NCBI GenBank assembly: GCA_907165065.1
Contig: OU015528.1
Coordinates: 40,477,515 to 40,541,514, forward strand
Direction of reading: 5' to 3'
Source: Caprimulgus europaeus
Taxonomy: Eukaryota > Chordata > Aves > Caprimulgiformes > Caprimulgidae
DNA: 64,000 nt
This document shows positions 12,733 through 23,885 of this stretch, one piece after another. The position numbers and the translations under genes were made by a program. The notes under the pieces were generated by a model. The model was not told where the DNA came from. It made no database searches and saw only the letters and a program-made list of their open reading frames with translations. How positions within the stretch are numbered: position 1 is the first letter of the stretch; the number at the start of each line of letters is the position of its first letter.

Positions 12733-13740
12733 CACAGAATCACAAAATCTCAGACTGGTTGAGGTTGGAAGGGACCTCTGGAGGCCATTTGGTCTAACTT
12801 CCCTGCTCAAGTATGGCCATCTAAACCCAGTTGCCCAGGACAATGTCCAGACAGCTTTTGACAGGAAGGAGACTCCACAATCACTCCAGGCAACCTCTGC
12901 CAGTGCTCAGTTACCCTCACAGTAAAAAAGTGTTTCCTGATATTCAGGATGAACCTCAGGTGTTTCAGTTTGAGTCTATTGCCTCCTATCCTGTCACTCT
13001 GTCTTCTTTGCACCCTTCTTTCATACATTCAGACACTTTAACAAGATCTCTCTTGAACCTTCTCTTCTCCAGACTAAACAATCCCAGCTTTCTAAACTTG
13101 TCCTCATAGGAAAGATGTTTCAGTCCCTTAATTTTCTTTGTGACTCTTTGTTGAACTCTCTCCAGTACTGGCTCATGGTTGACTTGGTGACCATGAGGAT
13201 CCCCATATCCTCTTCTGCAAACCTGCTTTTCAGCTGATCAAGCCTCACCATACACTGGTACATGAGGTTGTTCCCATCACGTACAGGACTTTGTACATCC
13301 CTTTGTTGAAATTGCCTTTTATGAGTTTTCTTTTGGCTCATTTCTCTAGCCTGCTGAGGTCCCTTTGGATGGCAGTATGACTTTCTGGTGTATTAGTCAC
13401 TGCTCCCAGTTTGGTGTTGCTTGCAGCTGCTGAGTGTACACTCTGCCCCATCATTCAGATCATTAAAGAAGACATTGGACAGGCTGGGATCTAATACTGA
13501 CCCCTGGAGGTCAGTTACTGGCAGGACAAGCTAGTTTCTGATCACCATCGAGATGTTATGACTGATCACCACCCTCTAGGCCCAGCCATTCAGCCAATTT
13601 TCAATCCATCTTGCTATCTCTTCATTTTGCCCACACTTCAACAGCTTGTCTATGAGGATTTCATGGGAGATTATGTCAAAAGCCTTAGATGTACTGCAGA
13701 GTATGATTTTATAGGTAACGTTCTCCACTCATTTCTCAGT
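12733..13740 (-). mobile_element. CR1 LINE, older subfamily, 3' half
   Basis: Read on minus, the element covers the reverse transcriptase region through the 3' UTR and ends at 12733 with octamer remnants ('cacagaatcacaaaat' on plus). The 3' UTR text 'gaggttggaagggacctctggaggccat' belongs to the CR1 branch with an ATTCTGTG tail. This branch differs from the copies at 7.8 and 20.1 kb. Recognisable CR1 text continues to about 13740 ('cagccattcagccaattttcaatccatctt', 'gagattatgtcaaaagcctt'). Frames are broken throughout, and divergence suggests an older insertion. Confidence 0.9.
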
Positions 13741-14210
13741 TTGGCTACGCATCTGTAATTTAGCAATGGACAACTTTCAATTTCTCCATTCCTCTATAAT
13801 TTGTTAAACAGAGGCAATGATACCTCTCTTCCCGATAATGATATTTGTTGGGCCAAGTTATTATCTTTGGAGTTCCCATTAAATATTGTGACATGACTTA
13901 TTATGGCCTTGTATTTACATTACAATATTTATGCTTTTATTTACCAAATAAAAAAAAAATTGTTGGCATTTTTGCACTACTTCTTTTTTTTTGTTGTTGT
14001 TGTTTTTTGTTTTTTAATATCCTGCAGTGACTCAGATACTGCTATTGGGCTGTATGGCAAGATGTTGGTCCCCTAAGTGCAAATTCCCTAAGAAAAACAT
14101 CTCTGTCTACCTAGACAGAAATCCTTATCTGTGAGCTCTTATTTTCTGGAAATGTTTTTTATTTAGTGTAGTGAAACTGGGAGATGTAGATTAAGAGAGG
14201 GAAAAAGAAT
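13741..14210. other. Spacer with T/TTG simple repeat
   Basis: AT-rich spacer between two CR1 copies of opposite orientation. It contains a T-rich tract with TTG units at about 13983-14016. No gene seen. Confidence 0.6.
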
Positions 14211-14483
14211 AGAGCAAGTGCAGAGTCCTTCACATGGGGAGGAATAACCGTGTGCACCAGTACAGGTTAGGGGCTGTAGAAGAGGACCTGCTGGAGAGGA
14301 GCTGTGAGGAAAAGGACCTGGGTGTGCTGATAGACAGCAGGCTGGCCGTGAGCCAGCAGTGTGCCCTTGTGGCCAGGAAGGCCAACAGTATCCTGGGATG
14401 CATTTAAAAGAGCATGGCCAGCAGGTCAAGGGAGGTTCTCTTCCCCCTTTACTCTGCCCTGGTGAGGCCACATCTGGAATACT

Positions 14484-14936
14484 GTGTCCAGTTCTGGGCT
14501 CCCCAGTTCAAGAGGGACAGGGATCTTCTGGAGAGTCCAGTGGAGGGCCACAAAGATGATTAGGGGCCTGAAACATCTGCCTTATGAGGAGAGGCTGAGA
14601 GAGCTGGGAATCTTCAGCCTGGAGAAGAGAAGACTGAGAGGGAACTTTATTAATGTCTATAAATACCTGAAATGTGGGAGACAAATGGATGGGGCCGGGC
14701 TCTTTTTGATGGTGACTGGTGACAGGACAAGGGGCAATGGGCAAAAACTGGAACACCAGAAATTCTGTACAAACGTAAGGAAAAATTTCTTTATTGTGAG
14801 GATGACAGAGCACTGGAATAAGCTGCCCAGAGAGGCTGTGGAATCTCCATCTCTGGAGATGTTCAAAACCCGCCTGGATGCTTTCCTGTGTAACTTGTTG
14901 TGGGGAACCTGCTTTGGCAGGTTGATGGCAGGATGA
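14484..14936 (+). pseudogene. CR1 ORF2 C-terminal fragment, 150 codons
   Basis: Open sequence with the ORF2 tail words [66 protein letters not shown] and [13 protein letters not shown]. This is the part of ORF2 after the polymerase domain. The first 15 or so residues of the open frame are out of the true CR1 frame. There is no host gene here; the long antisense frame over 14508-15038 is a shadow. Confidence 0.85.
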
Positions 14937-14964
14937 TGTCCTGAGGTCCCTTTCAACCCTGACC

Positions 14965-15004
14965 ATTCTGTAACTCTGTGATTCTGTAATTCTGTGGTTC
15001 TGTA
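14965..15004 (+). repeat. CR1 3' terminal octamer array (5 units)
   Basis: Five 8-bp units of the ATTCTGTR type in tandem at the 3' end of the CR1 copy. Octamers of this sort mark the CR1 3' terminus. Confidence 0.95.
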
Positions 15005-15548
15005 ATAGCTGGAGAGTATTCATAATGTATTTTCTCAACCAAATTTCTGTTAATACACATGTAATTATTCATATTATTAATAAAATCAATATCTATTCTC
15101 TTTGCATGTATTAAGAGGTAAATCTTCCTGACATGTCTCTTACACAGAGTGATACATGCAAAATTAAATTCCTAAGTCATTAAGCTTGTAAATAATATTA
15201 AATCATTCTTAACCAGGAAGTTGTGCTGTCATAGTTAAATCTCTCTTTATGAACTATCAGTTAATTTGAATGTAAGAATCATGGGTTAAATAGAGCCATA
15301 TTAAACAGACACCTTATGAGGTTCTGTAATAAATAACCACAAACACAAAATCTGAGCATCTGCAGAATGTACTGTGAAGGAAACATACCGTGCTGTGTCA
15401 GTGAGGGACTGAAGTGTTTAAATTTGAAGGTGAGAAATATTTTTTGCTCTGACTCTAAATTCTGTGGGTCAAGATTATTCATATGAGGAGTTTGAGGGAG
15501 ATTCATAATTTAAAAAAATAAAAGGGGAGGCATAATTATGTCCTCTTT

Positions 15549-15618
15549 TTTGTTGTTGTTGGGTGGGGGTTTTTTGGTTTTGGTTGTTTTTTGGGTTTTA
15601 TTTGTGTGTGTGTGCATG
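15549..15618. repeat. G/T-rich tract
   Basis: TTG units, then GGGTGGGGG, T-runs and a TG microsatellite of about five units. Several G-runs are close together on plus, so a weak G-quadruplex is conceivable. Confidence 0.75.
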
Positions 15619-16556
15619 GGGTAATGGATAATCTTTCCATGCTCTTTCCACAAAAGAAGTCCAGAAATCTGTGGGTGCTTCGGGATGACAAGACTGGATA
15701 AAATCATATGTTAAACAGTAAAGTACTTAGTAGTCATCGTGCTTATGTACAGGACTATTTTAATCATTATTTTTCTGTCAGGAGGTAATGTTTTCCTTTG
15801 TAGTGTACTAGCAGAATTATTTGTAATATTTTCTTTCTCTGAACAGCTGTTGATAACATCCGGGTTAAAAGACAAACATATTCCCTCGAGACAGGTACCA
15901 CAGCTGAGAAAAGAGTACAGTCTGAAAAGTTTTATCTTCAATGGATATTGATTTAGAGAGTCTATATTTCAAGTTTTTATTCTATCTGTGAGATAATTGG
16001 TCATCTTGGGCTGTTGTGATGAGTTCCATATTTGCATCTCAAGAAAGAAACATGCAGTCAACACTTTTCATATATCAGAAGTAACCTAGAGGATCTGGTT
16101 TATTTTGGCAAGGATGATCTGCTGGGGATTGCAACAGAAATTCAATATACTATGGAGAAATAAGAGACATCTCATATATTTTGGGCCATATGTCACAACA
16201 TTTATCACTTTGAACAAAACAAATGAAAAGTTTCAATGTGGCTGTTGCACATCCTCAGTCAGTATTATAAAATCTGAATGTAGAACTTTTATTTCTCCAT
16301 GTTACTCTTCTCATTGACAGTGCAAATAGACTTATTTCATGCTTAATATTGAGTCCTTAGAATAAAAGGAGGTCATTACTTCAACTGATTAATTTTTACT
16401 TTACTTTTCCATTCCCTGACATTCTGACCTTGCAATTTTCAAAGTAATACATAGGTGATTTTATATGTATCATATAAGAGGCACTACTTTTATCATTCAG
16501 AGCCCTTGTGATTTTTAATCAGCTTGTTCATTGGTCTACACATGCGCATTTTAATG

Positions 16557-16558
<2 letters not shown>

Positions 16559-16588
<30 letters not shown>
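16559..16588. repeat. (TC)15 microsatellite
   Basis: Perfect TC dinucleotide run of 15 units, likely length-polymorphic. Confidence 0.95.
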
Positions 16589-19489
16589 GAGTATATGTTA
16601 TAATTTCATATGCAGTGGTCTGGAAATGAAATTAAATAATTAATACAATAAGTATATTTTTATTTTTGAGAATATTAATGTCATTCTATTATTAAAATAA
16701 AGCTCTGAATAACTGTTAAGACAGAATATATATTAATGTATAGTTTTAATAATACACTTTTACTTTGTGGTTAGATAATGACCAGAAACAGCAGTACTTG
16801 GATCAGTAAAATATTTTTCTACTAAACTAGTTTGAAGGGAAAAATACATATTTCAGTATCAGAGGTATTCAGAAATTGGTCTGTATTTTTGTCAAGGACA
16901 ATTTTAAATAAAAATACTTGACAGAAGAAACCAGAAAATATTGAAATTTTTAGTGCACTGTGACTTTGCCCAAATTTATAACTCTTCCTTTTATTTTATT
17001 GGCAGTAACTTTTTAAGTTATACAGCTTCATTGATAATACTGACTCCATAGAACAGCAGTTGCAGAAATGTTAATAGTGAATAGCATGCAGAATATAAAT
17101 GAAGACATCTGAAACAGATCTGATTGACTGCTAGAAAGAGTGGAAGACAAAATGAGGGACAGAAATGAAGGATATGACCAGCATTCAGCCATTCAGGAAT
17201 CAGGAAAATGATGGATATGTTGGGTCCATAATATAAAAATGCAATTTAATTAAAGTGAAATGTGTTGCTTGTTTTGTTTTGTAATTTTTTTTTTTCCACA
17301 GAAAGAGGGAGAAAGGGATCGTATTTGTTTTAAATAGATGTGAAAATTTACGTGATATTTGGGAACATTTCAGTTTCCTAATATTTAATTAAATACCTTT
17401 ATGGAATTCACAGGCTTTTCCTTTTTCTTATTTACTTCTGTGTCAAAATAAGAGAGCAGTAGTCAAATGAGAACAGCTGCATTTCAAAAGAAATCTCACT
17501 AAAATTTCTTATGTTGTATGTCATTTTAGTGTTTCAGGTCATGTGCATCTTTAGAGAAAATAATAATTTGAATGCTTACTTCACAGTGACAGCAAACAGA
17601 TGAAATGACTGAGCTGCACAGTAAGTTGCCAAATAAACAAGGAAGGACATCTTAGAAAACAGATTATTTTTTGTTTCACAAGTTCATTGGTTTTGTTACA
17701 GAACTTTGAAACTGTCTCATGCAGTCTAATGTATGGGTTGTTTTCTTTCTCTGTTTTGTAGTTCTGTGCTATAGGAACCCTCAGTCCTGCTGTTTACATT
17801 ACCAGTGTTTGTTGTAGTAAGGATTTTGATATTTTTCAAAGTATAATATATCTTTATTAGCCTGAGTTTCAAAATATGAATAATATTTTTAAATCTAATC
17901 AGTCCTTTATTCTTCATTACTGACTTTAATTTTAAAGGCAAAATAATATATTCTAAGTCATAACATGAGTGCATCTGCATGGTGTTTCTAAAAAGAAGTA
18001 TGTTCATTTTTAACATTGTCACTGGAAGGAGAAAAGAATGCTGATCTTGTGATAAGGCCTCAGTTACTTAGCAGACAAGTGTACTACTTATACTTAACAG
18101 GCCCTTATATATGAGTATGTTGCTGATGTGGGCTGAATGTCTTTCATCTGATCTGGCAATTATATGTGATGTTGGCACTTTATACTTTTATAATACTTTC
18201 CCTGTCTGTTGTGTATGAACACTCACACAGACTGTAAACAAACATTTTGTATTAAACAATTTGAGCTTTAGGAATAGTTTTGTATTCTGTACGTTTGTGC
18301 TAAGCTAGTTATAAAGTAATTCTTAGCCCCAGACCAGATAATTTAGACAGCATTAAAAGTACTGAGTTGTGGCTAAAGTATGTGAGGAATTTTTTAAAAA
18401 TGTTGTGCAATGTTCATGTGAAAAGTACAAGTTCTACCATGAACTGTAACTCATGTTTTTCATTATATAGTTAAGAATAAAATAATAAAAAACAGTAAAT
18501 ATAAACCTCTTGATATAACATCTCTTATTAAAAACCAATATTATTGGAATACAAAAAAAAAATGATACCTTCTTTGCATTTGTTTAAAATGTAGAAAATT
18601 AAGTATGGATATTGGAGAAGAAAGTGGCTTATAAGGATTTATAAATTGATTGATTCTTTTATTTGTACTGTGTAAAAGAAAGAGAATCCTGGAAAAATAA
18701 TGTTTTAATTATACTGTGCAAAGTTTTGATTTCTCTGTTTTGATGGTCAAATAGAATTTCAGTGAATAGTAGATTAACTCAAAATCTAGAAAATAAAAAA
18801 TATAAATAAGTTTATAAAAAATAAATAAGTTCTTCTTTTATTTAAAATATCCATCAAAAAAGTTAATTTATTACTTGGGAAGGGAAATTTTAATATTTGT
18901 TTAGGTAAATATTGAAGTCATCTTTTTTTCTCTTTTATCTCTCTGCCTTTTTCTCATTTGAGGGATGAATCAAGCTTTAAGCAGATTACTGAATTTAAAT
19001 CTATTTCACTGGGATTTTTTGGTCTAGAAGTCTCTTGATTTGATAAAGTATTTTTAAACAACCTTAGAAACAATAGAACTGACAAAGTTCAATTCAATCA
19101 TCTTCTCTTTTAGATAATTGGATTAATGAGTTGAGGTTTTGCAAATTTGATTTTTAGTAGACTGTGATGTGCTGAAGAACAAATATATTGATCTGTAAAT
19201 CACCTTTGTCTTCAGTTAGATGACTTTTCTCTGACTGTCTCCATTATTTGTGACCATTCTTCAAAGACAATCCATTTTTAATGAGCAAAAATTAAACATT
19301 TTTTCTTGTCTATTCACTACTTTGCAGCCTGAAAAAAAAATGTACTTAAGTACTATAAAGAATATTTCAGATACTTTAAAGTGCTATATAAATATTTGGA
19401 TTTTAAAAGAACTATTCTTCGATAGACAGATAGCATCTGGAAAGAAATCAGATCTCTAAGGATAGAAAAGTTGGACAAAGATGCTTCAA

Positions 19490-19540
19490 ATAGATATAGA
19501 TAGATATAGGTATAAATCATATAGATATAAATACAGATAT
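19490..19540. repeat. Imperfect (GATATA)n repeat
   Basis: Repeated TAGATA/GATATA units with interruptions. Borders are approximate. Confidence 0.8.
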
Positions 19541-20351
19541 GAAAATATTGCTATATGTATAAGATATTATTGATCAGGAAGTTATGCAGATGATACATCC
19601 TTGTTCTGATTCATGGAGTTTAATTTTATATTCTTTTAGACCAAGTTGTAAAATCTACTTTGATTACAGATGATTTCCTTTAAGACAAATCAACATTCAT
19701 ATAAGTAATGAACATCTTTATTAAATGTTCTCAATTTAATTTACAACAATTTTCTTGGATCCTCTTAGTAATATGTCTGGAGCTTACCAATAGTTTCAGT
19801 AACAATTGCAGTAACATGTGTCTTACCCCTAGTTTTGATGACTCTTGTCTATCTTTTCATACAACACAATATATTTCCATAAAGTATTTGGAGACAGTTT
19901 AATGATTTATGGTAAAAAAGGCTTTAAACTAGGAATTATGAGGGAGGGAGACACTTACTACCAGCCCTGTGAGTGAGTGATTGACAGGCAAAGGATCTGG
20001 AATTATGTGAATGAAAGGGAATGCAAAATCAACAAAATAAAGCTTAAGAAGGGTTACCTACAGCATTTGCAAGTAAGCAAGGAAGTGCCCACAAGTAATC
20101 ATTATGGAAAAACCCAATCAGACTGTCTCTGGGAAATAATAGAATCATAGAATGGTTGGATTTGGAAGGGACTTTAAAGATCATCTAGTTCCAACTCCCC
20201 TGCCATGAGCAGGGACACCTTCCACTAGATCAGGTTGCTCAAAGCCTCATCCAGCCTGGCCTCAAACATACCCAGGGAGGGGGCATCCACAACTTCTCTG
20301 GGCAACCTGTTCCAGTATCTGACTGAAATTATAAGAATTGCTTCCTAATAT

Positions 20352-20978
20352 CTAATCTAAACCTACCCTCTTCCAGTTTAGAGCCATTTCCTCTTGTTCT
20401 GTCACTAACTGTCCTGTAAAAAGTCCCTCCCCAGCTTTCTTGTAGGCAGCCCCCTTCAGGTACTGGAAGGCTGCTATAAGATCTCCCTGAATCTTTCTCT
20501 TTTCCAGGCTGAACAGCTCCATCTCTCTCAGTCTGTGCTCATAGGAAAGGTGCTTAATCCCTTGGATCATCCTCGTGGCCCTCCTCTGGACTTGTTCTAA
20601 GAGGTCCATGTCTCTCTTGTGTTGGGGGCTCCAGAACTGGACACAGTACTCCAGGTGGGGCCTTATGAGAGCGGAGTACAGGGGGAGAATCACCTCCCTC
20701 AACCTGCTGGCCATGCTTCTCTTGATGCAGCCCAGGATACAGTTGGCTTTCTGGGCTGCAAGTGCACATTGCCAGCTCATGTTGAGCTTCTCATCTACCA
20801 CCACTCCCAAGTCCTTCTCTTCAGAGCTGGCCTCAAGCCACTCATTGCTCAGCCTGTATTTGTGTTTAGGATTGTCCCAAACCAGGTGTAGGACCTTGCA
20901 TTTGGCCTTGTTGAACTTTATGAGGTTTGCACAGGCCCACCTCTCAAGCCTCTCAAGCAAGGTCCCTCTGAATGGCAT
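20352..20978 (-). pseudogene. CR1 ORF2 C-terminal fragment, 208 codons
   Basis: The longest open frame in the window. It covers the end of the polymerase domain and the following C-terminal region of CR1 ORF2. Visible words include [54 protein letters not shown] and LFSLEKRKIQGDL. The last residues ([19 protein letters not shown]) are read in the wrong frame relative to the normal DRTRGNG text, so a frameshift precedes them. The catalytic box lies upstream in another frame and is degraded. Confidence 0.88.
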
Positions 20979-21162
20979 CCCGTCCCTTCAGCGTGTCAAC
21001 CACACCACTCAGCTTGGTGTTGTTGGTAAACTTGCTGAGGGTGCACTCAATCCCCCTGTCAGTGTCACTGACAAAGATGTTGAAGAGCACCAGTCCCAAT
21101 ACCAACCCTTGAGGGACACCACTCACCACTGTTTTCCACTCGGACATTGAGCTGTTGACCAC
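20953..21162 (-). pseudogene. CR1 reverse transcriptase fragment, catalytic box lost
   Basis: The frame carries [16 protein letters not shown], a conserved reverse transcriptase block, and then FTNNTKLSG where CR1 normally has FADDTKLSG. Both catalytic aspartates are therefore read as asparagine. It lies out of frame with the 208-codon fragment downstream. This confirms that the copy is inactive. Confidence 0.85.
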
Positions 21163-21370
21163 AACTCTTTGAGTGCGACCATCCAGCCATTTCCTTATCC
21201 ACCAAGTAGTCTATCCATCAGACCCACATATTTGCCCTTGGTGAAGCCATGTTGGTTGTCATCAATCACCTTCTCATTTTCCATGTACCTTAGCATAATT
21301 TTCTAGGATTATCTGCTCCATGATCTTGCCTGGCACTGAGGTGAAGTTTTATTACAGGGCCTCTGAATCC

Positions 21371-22939
21371 AGCATGTTTTACAAAATCTAAACAATATTT
21401 ATTTTAATTATGCAACACAAAATAGGAAGAAAATCTATTAAACATTTTCTTATATTTGGCAGACCACTCTCAGTCATAAATCAGCATGTGATATTAATTC
21501 ATGTGTCAGAACAAATACATCTAAACGACCTAAAACTGTACAATACATTGAACCTACCTTTCATTATATTAAAAAATAAACAAAAAACCTTATTTCATTA
21601 AACTGCCTCTTCTCTGTCCATTAGACAGTAATAGCAATATACCAAAATCTGTAATATAAGCACTTGATTAGCTATAAGAGACTTAGCTTTTCTTTCTTAT
21701 TGAATGATTTTATTAGTAGATCTTATGCAAATACACATTCATTGAATTCAAGCTGTCCTTATTTTTGAAGATGTGAGAATCTGAAATAAACTTTCTCTGC
21801 CCAAGTTTCCCTTTTCACTGTATAACTTTAAAATTTTGGTTGGGGTTTCTTAATGATCTCTTCATTTAGAGTGTTATATTTATTGTGTTAAAAATATTAA
21901 ATTGTGTATGATATTAAATATGACTATATTTGAAACCTTAGTAAATAGTCTTCTTTCACTTAGAGAAAAAGCAAGCAAGAAAGAGTGTTCTAAATTGTAA
22001 GCTAATGGAGTGTAAAATTTTCATTATCTAAATGAGGGATAAAAGCCTAATCATAATCAGAAATCCTTATTTTTTAGTATGCTTCAACTTCAGAGAGACA
22101 AGCTATTTACAGTGTATTCTAAAAGATTACTTAAGAATGAGTTTTCATTTTTGCAGATCTCAAATATATGATAGTGTCTTTTGAAAATGAGATTGCTTCA
22201 ACATACTGGACACCAGCATTATTCTTCCCCAAAATACAAAATACTACAGATAAGAAGAAACAATAATTATTGTTTTACTTTAAAACAATGGAGTAAAAAC
22301 ATGTCCTTTAAAATTTATCATAAATTTTAAAAATAGATGTATAATTGAAATATGAGTAATTCTTTACCACTCTCATTCAATATCTGAAAACATTTTCCTT
22401 TCTCCCTTCATCAAATATTTGTTTTCTTTCCATAATAAAATCAGTCCAGTTACCAAGAAAAAATATTGAGGATTTTTTGTTTGTTTTATAACCAAGAGCT
22501 CAGATTATTTCATAAGAAGCAACAATTAATGAGGTTTCATAACTGGGTTAATTTATCAGTCTCCATGAGATGAGATTGAACCAAGAGGCTGTAAAATTAC
22601 ACCTTTTAAAAAAAAACAAACCAAAATAAAACATGTGAGTTTTTCCTCCCAAAACTTCTGTGCCTCATCATTAATTAGTAGTAGAGAACTAGTAAATTTC
22701 ATGCTTACTTACATTTTAAATTGATTCAACACATTTTAAATTTAAACCAGAACTTAATAATTCATTTTTAAGACTTTAGGATTAGAATTAAGAGTCAAGC
22801 AAGATGACCATGCTCACTGTCCCAGGCAGCCACATAAAGCCTTTTGCACTGTAGCTTCCAGGACTCTAAACCTACAGGGCAAATCTCTGGTGAGAATGTG
22901 GTAGAAAACTAGTAGAATAAAGTTAAACACAGTGACATG
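21371..22939. other. AT-rich DNA, nothing recognised
   Basis: No element or exon recognised. The last 140 bases (about 22800-22939) are less AT-rich and could be a poorly conserved 5' extension of the old CR1 that follows, but I cannot align them. Confidence 0.5.
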
Positions 22940-23745
22940 CATGGTGTTCTTGTCAGGTAGAGCTTGCTGGCATAACACACACTAATAAGAATTCTCTTGA
23001 AGTGGATGCTGCGTCAAGTAGAACTCTACAACAGCCTGTTGTGGGTCCAGCTCTGCTCAATATTTTCATAAATTACCCATATAATGTAATAAGAAACAAA
23101 AATATTCAATTTCCAGACAACTGAAAATATTGGAGGACAACAAGCATGCTGCAGGGCAAAATTAAAATTACCTCAACAAATTGCTCAACAGTTCTAGAAC
23201 TATACAATGTTTTTTATTAGGGTTATATGCATTTGCATGCATATTATGTAAGTGGCCTTCTATACTTAGTGCAGAAACAATCAACTGCATAAATACAGGC
23301 TGGCAAATGACTTGGTTGCCTTCAGTGATTTATGAAGAAAATATAGAGCTGTATGAAGAGGGAGAAAACCCCAAGAAAACATGTAAAGGTTATAACTGAC
23401 TCTCTTTAGGACTGGAATTCATTAAGCCTAGTTTGGGGAACTACTGTCTAAAAGAGTATGAACTGTATGAAAAGAGATTAGAGAAAAGAAATAGGAATTA
23501 ATAAAGCTTTCACCCACAAATCCTGTGATGAAAAGCTGGACTGGTTTACACTCTCAGCAGAAAACTGCGAGGAGATAAAATAGTTTTCAAACACCTCATA
23601 GGCCGAGGAGGAAAAGAAAACTATCCTTCTCTATAACTGAGATGAACAGAGCAAGAACTAATGTGCTGGTTTTAAAATTTTCAGAAAATGAAAAAAAGTT
23701 CCAAGTGCAAGGCTGTTGAAGCATTCTAACAGTCAGTTCCTTAGA
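22940..23745 (+). mobile_element. Ancient, heavily diverged CR1-like LINE relic
   Basis: Several blocks appear in CR1 ORF2 order, each faint alone but collinear. The text near 23005-23075 ('ggtccagctctgctcaatattttcataaatta') matches the LFNIFIND polymerase block. The text near 23115-23140 matches the catalytic-box region, and 23248-23310 ('ttctatacttagtgcagaaa', 'gcataaatacaggctgg') matches the VLHL/HKYRLG region. The text near 23560-23720 ('gataaaatagttttcaaacacctcataggc', 'agcaagaactaatgtgctg') matches the C-terminal region. Indels and substitutions are abundant, so this is far older than the other copies. The open frame 23181-23399 is partly in this relic and is not a gene. Confidence 0.65.
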
Positions 23746-23863
23746 ACAGTTTAGATAAAACTAGGATATTTTCATTCATACATGATACTTAAAGGCTCAG
23801 AAGATCAGGTTATTTCCTCATAGTCCCAGAAATTAAGAGTTCCCCATAGTTGCCTATCTTTTT

Positions 23864-23885
23864 AAAAAAAAAAAAAAAAAAAAAA
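23864..23885. repeat. A22 homopolymer
   Basis: Run of 22 adenines, with no upstream retrocopy or polyadenylation signal visible. Confidence 0.9.

Larger units (their letters stand above)
14211..15005 (+). mobile_element. CR1 LINE 3' end with five octamer units
   Basis: The element starts within ORF2 ('gcaagtgcagagtccttcac') and runs through the ORF2 C-terminus and 3' UTR. It ends in five consecutive octamers at 14965-15004 (ATTCTGTA, ACTCTGTG, ATTCTGTA, ATTCTGTG, GTTCTGTA). This array is the CR1 hallmark that replaces poly(A). The length of about 795 bp is an ordinary 5' truncation. An in-frame TAA at 14405-14407 and a frame change near 14535-14545 show that it is dead. The subfamily appears different from the copy at 7.8 kb. 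Confidence 0.96.
15006..20139. other. AT-rich DNA, simple repeats only
   Basis: No interspersed repeat or gene recognised over about 5 kb. It holds a G/T-rich tract (15549-15618), a TC microsatellite (16559-16588) and a GATATA-like repeat (about 19490-19540). Open frames are short and AT-biased. Confidence 0.5.
20140..21370 (-). mobile_element. CR1 LINE, 1.2 kb, copy B of a similar pair
   Basis: On minus the copy runs from the middle of the reverse transcriptase domain (near 21370) to the 3' end at 20140, where ATTCTATG-type octamer text is present. It belongs to the same broad subfamily as the copy at 7804-8650, in the same orientation 12.3 kb away. Bases 20558-20806 are identical to 8230-8478, while about 100 bp on one side differ by roughly 11 percent and about 165 bp on the other by roughly 9 percent plus a 4-bp indel. 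The region near 20310-20345 is visibly rearranged relative to usual CR1 text. Confidence 0.95.

Noticed and set aside
14508-15038. 176-codon minus frame opposite a CR1 copy
   Set aside because: It is antisense to ORF2 of the plus-strand CR1 and has no independent support.
20575-21150. 191-codon plus frame opposite a CR1 copy
   Set aside because: It is antisense to ORF2 of the minus-strand CR1.
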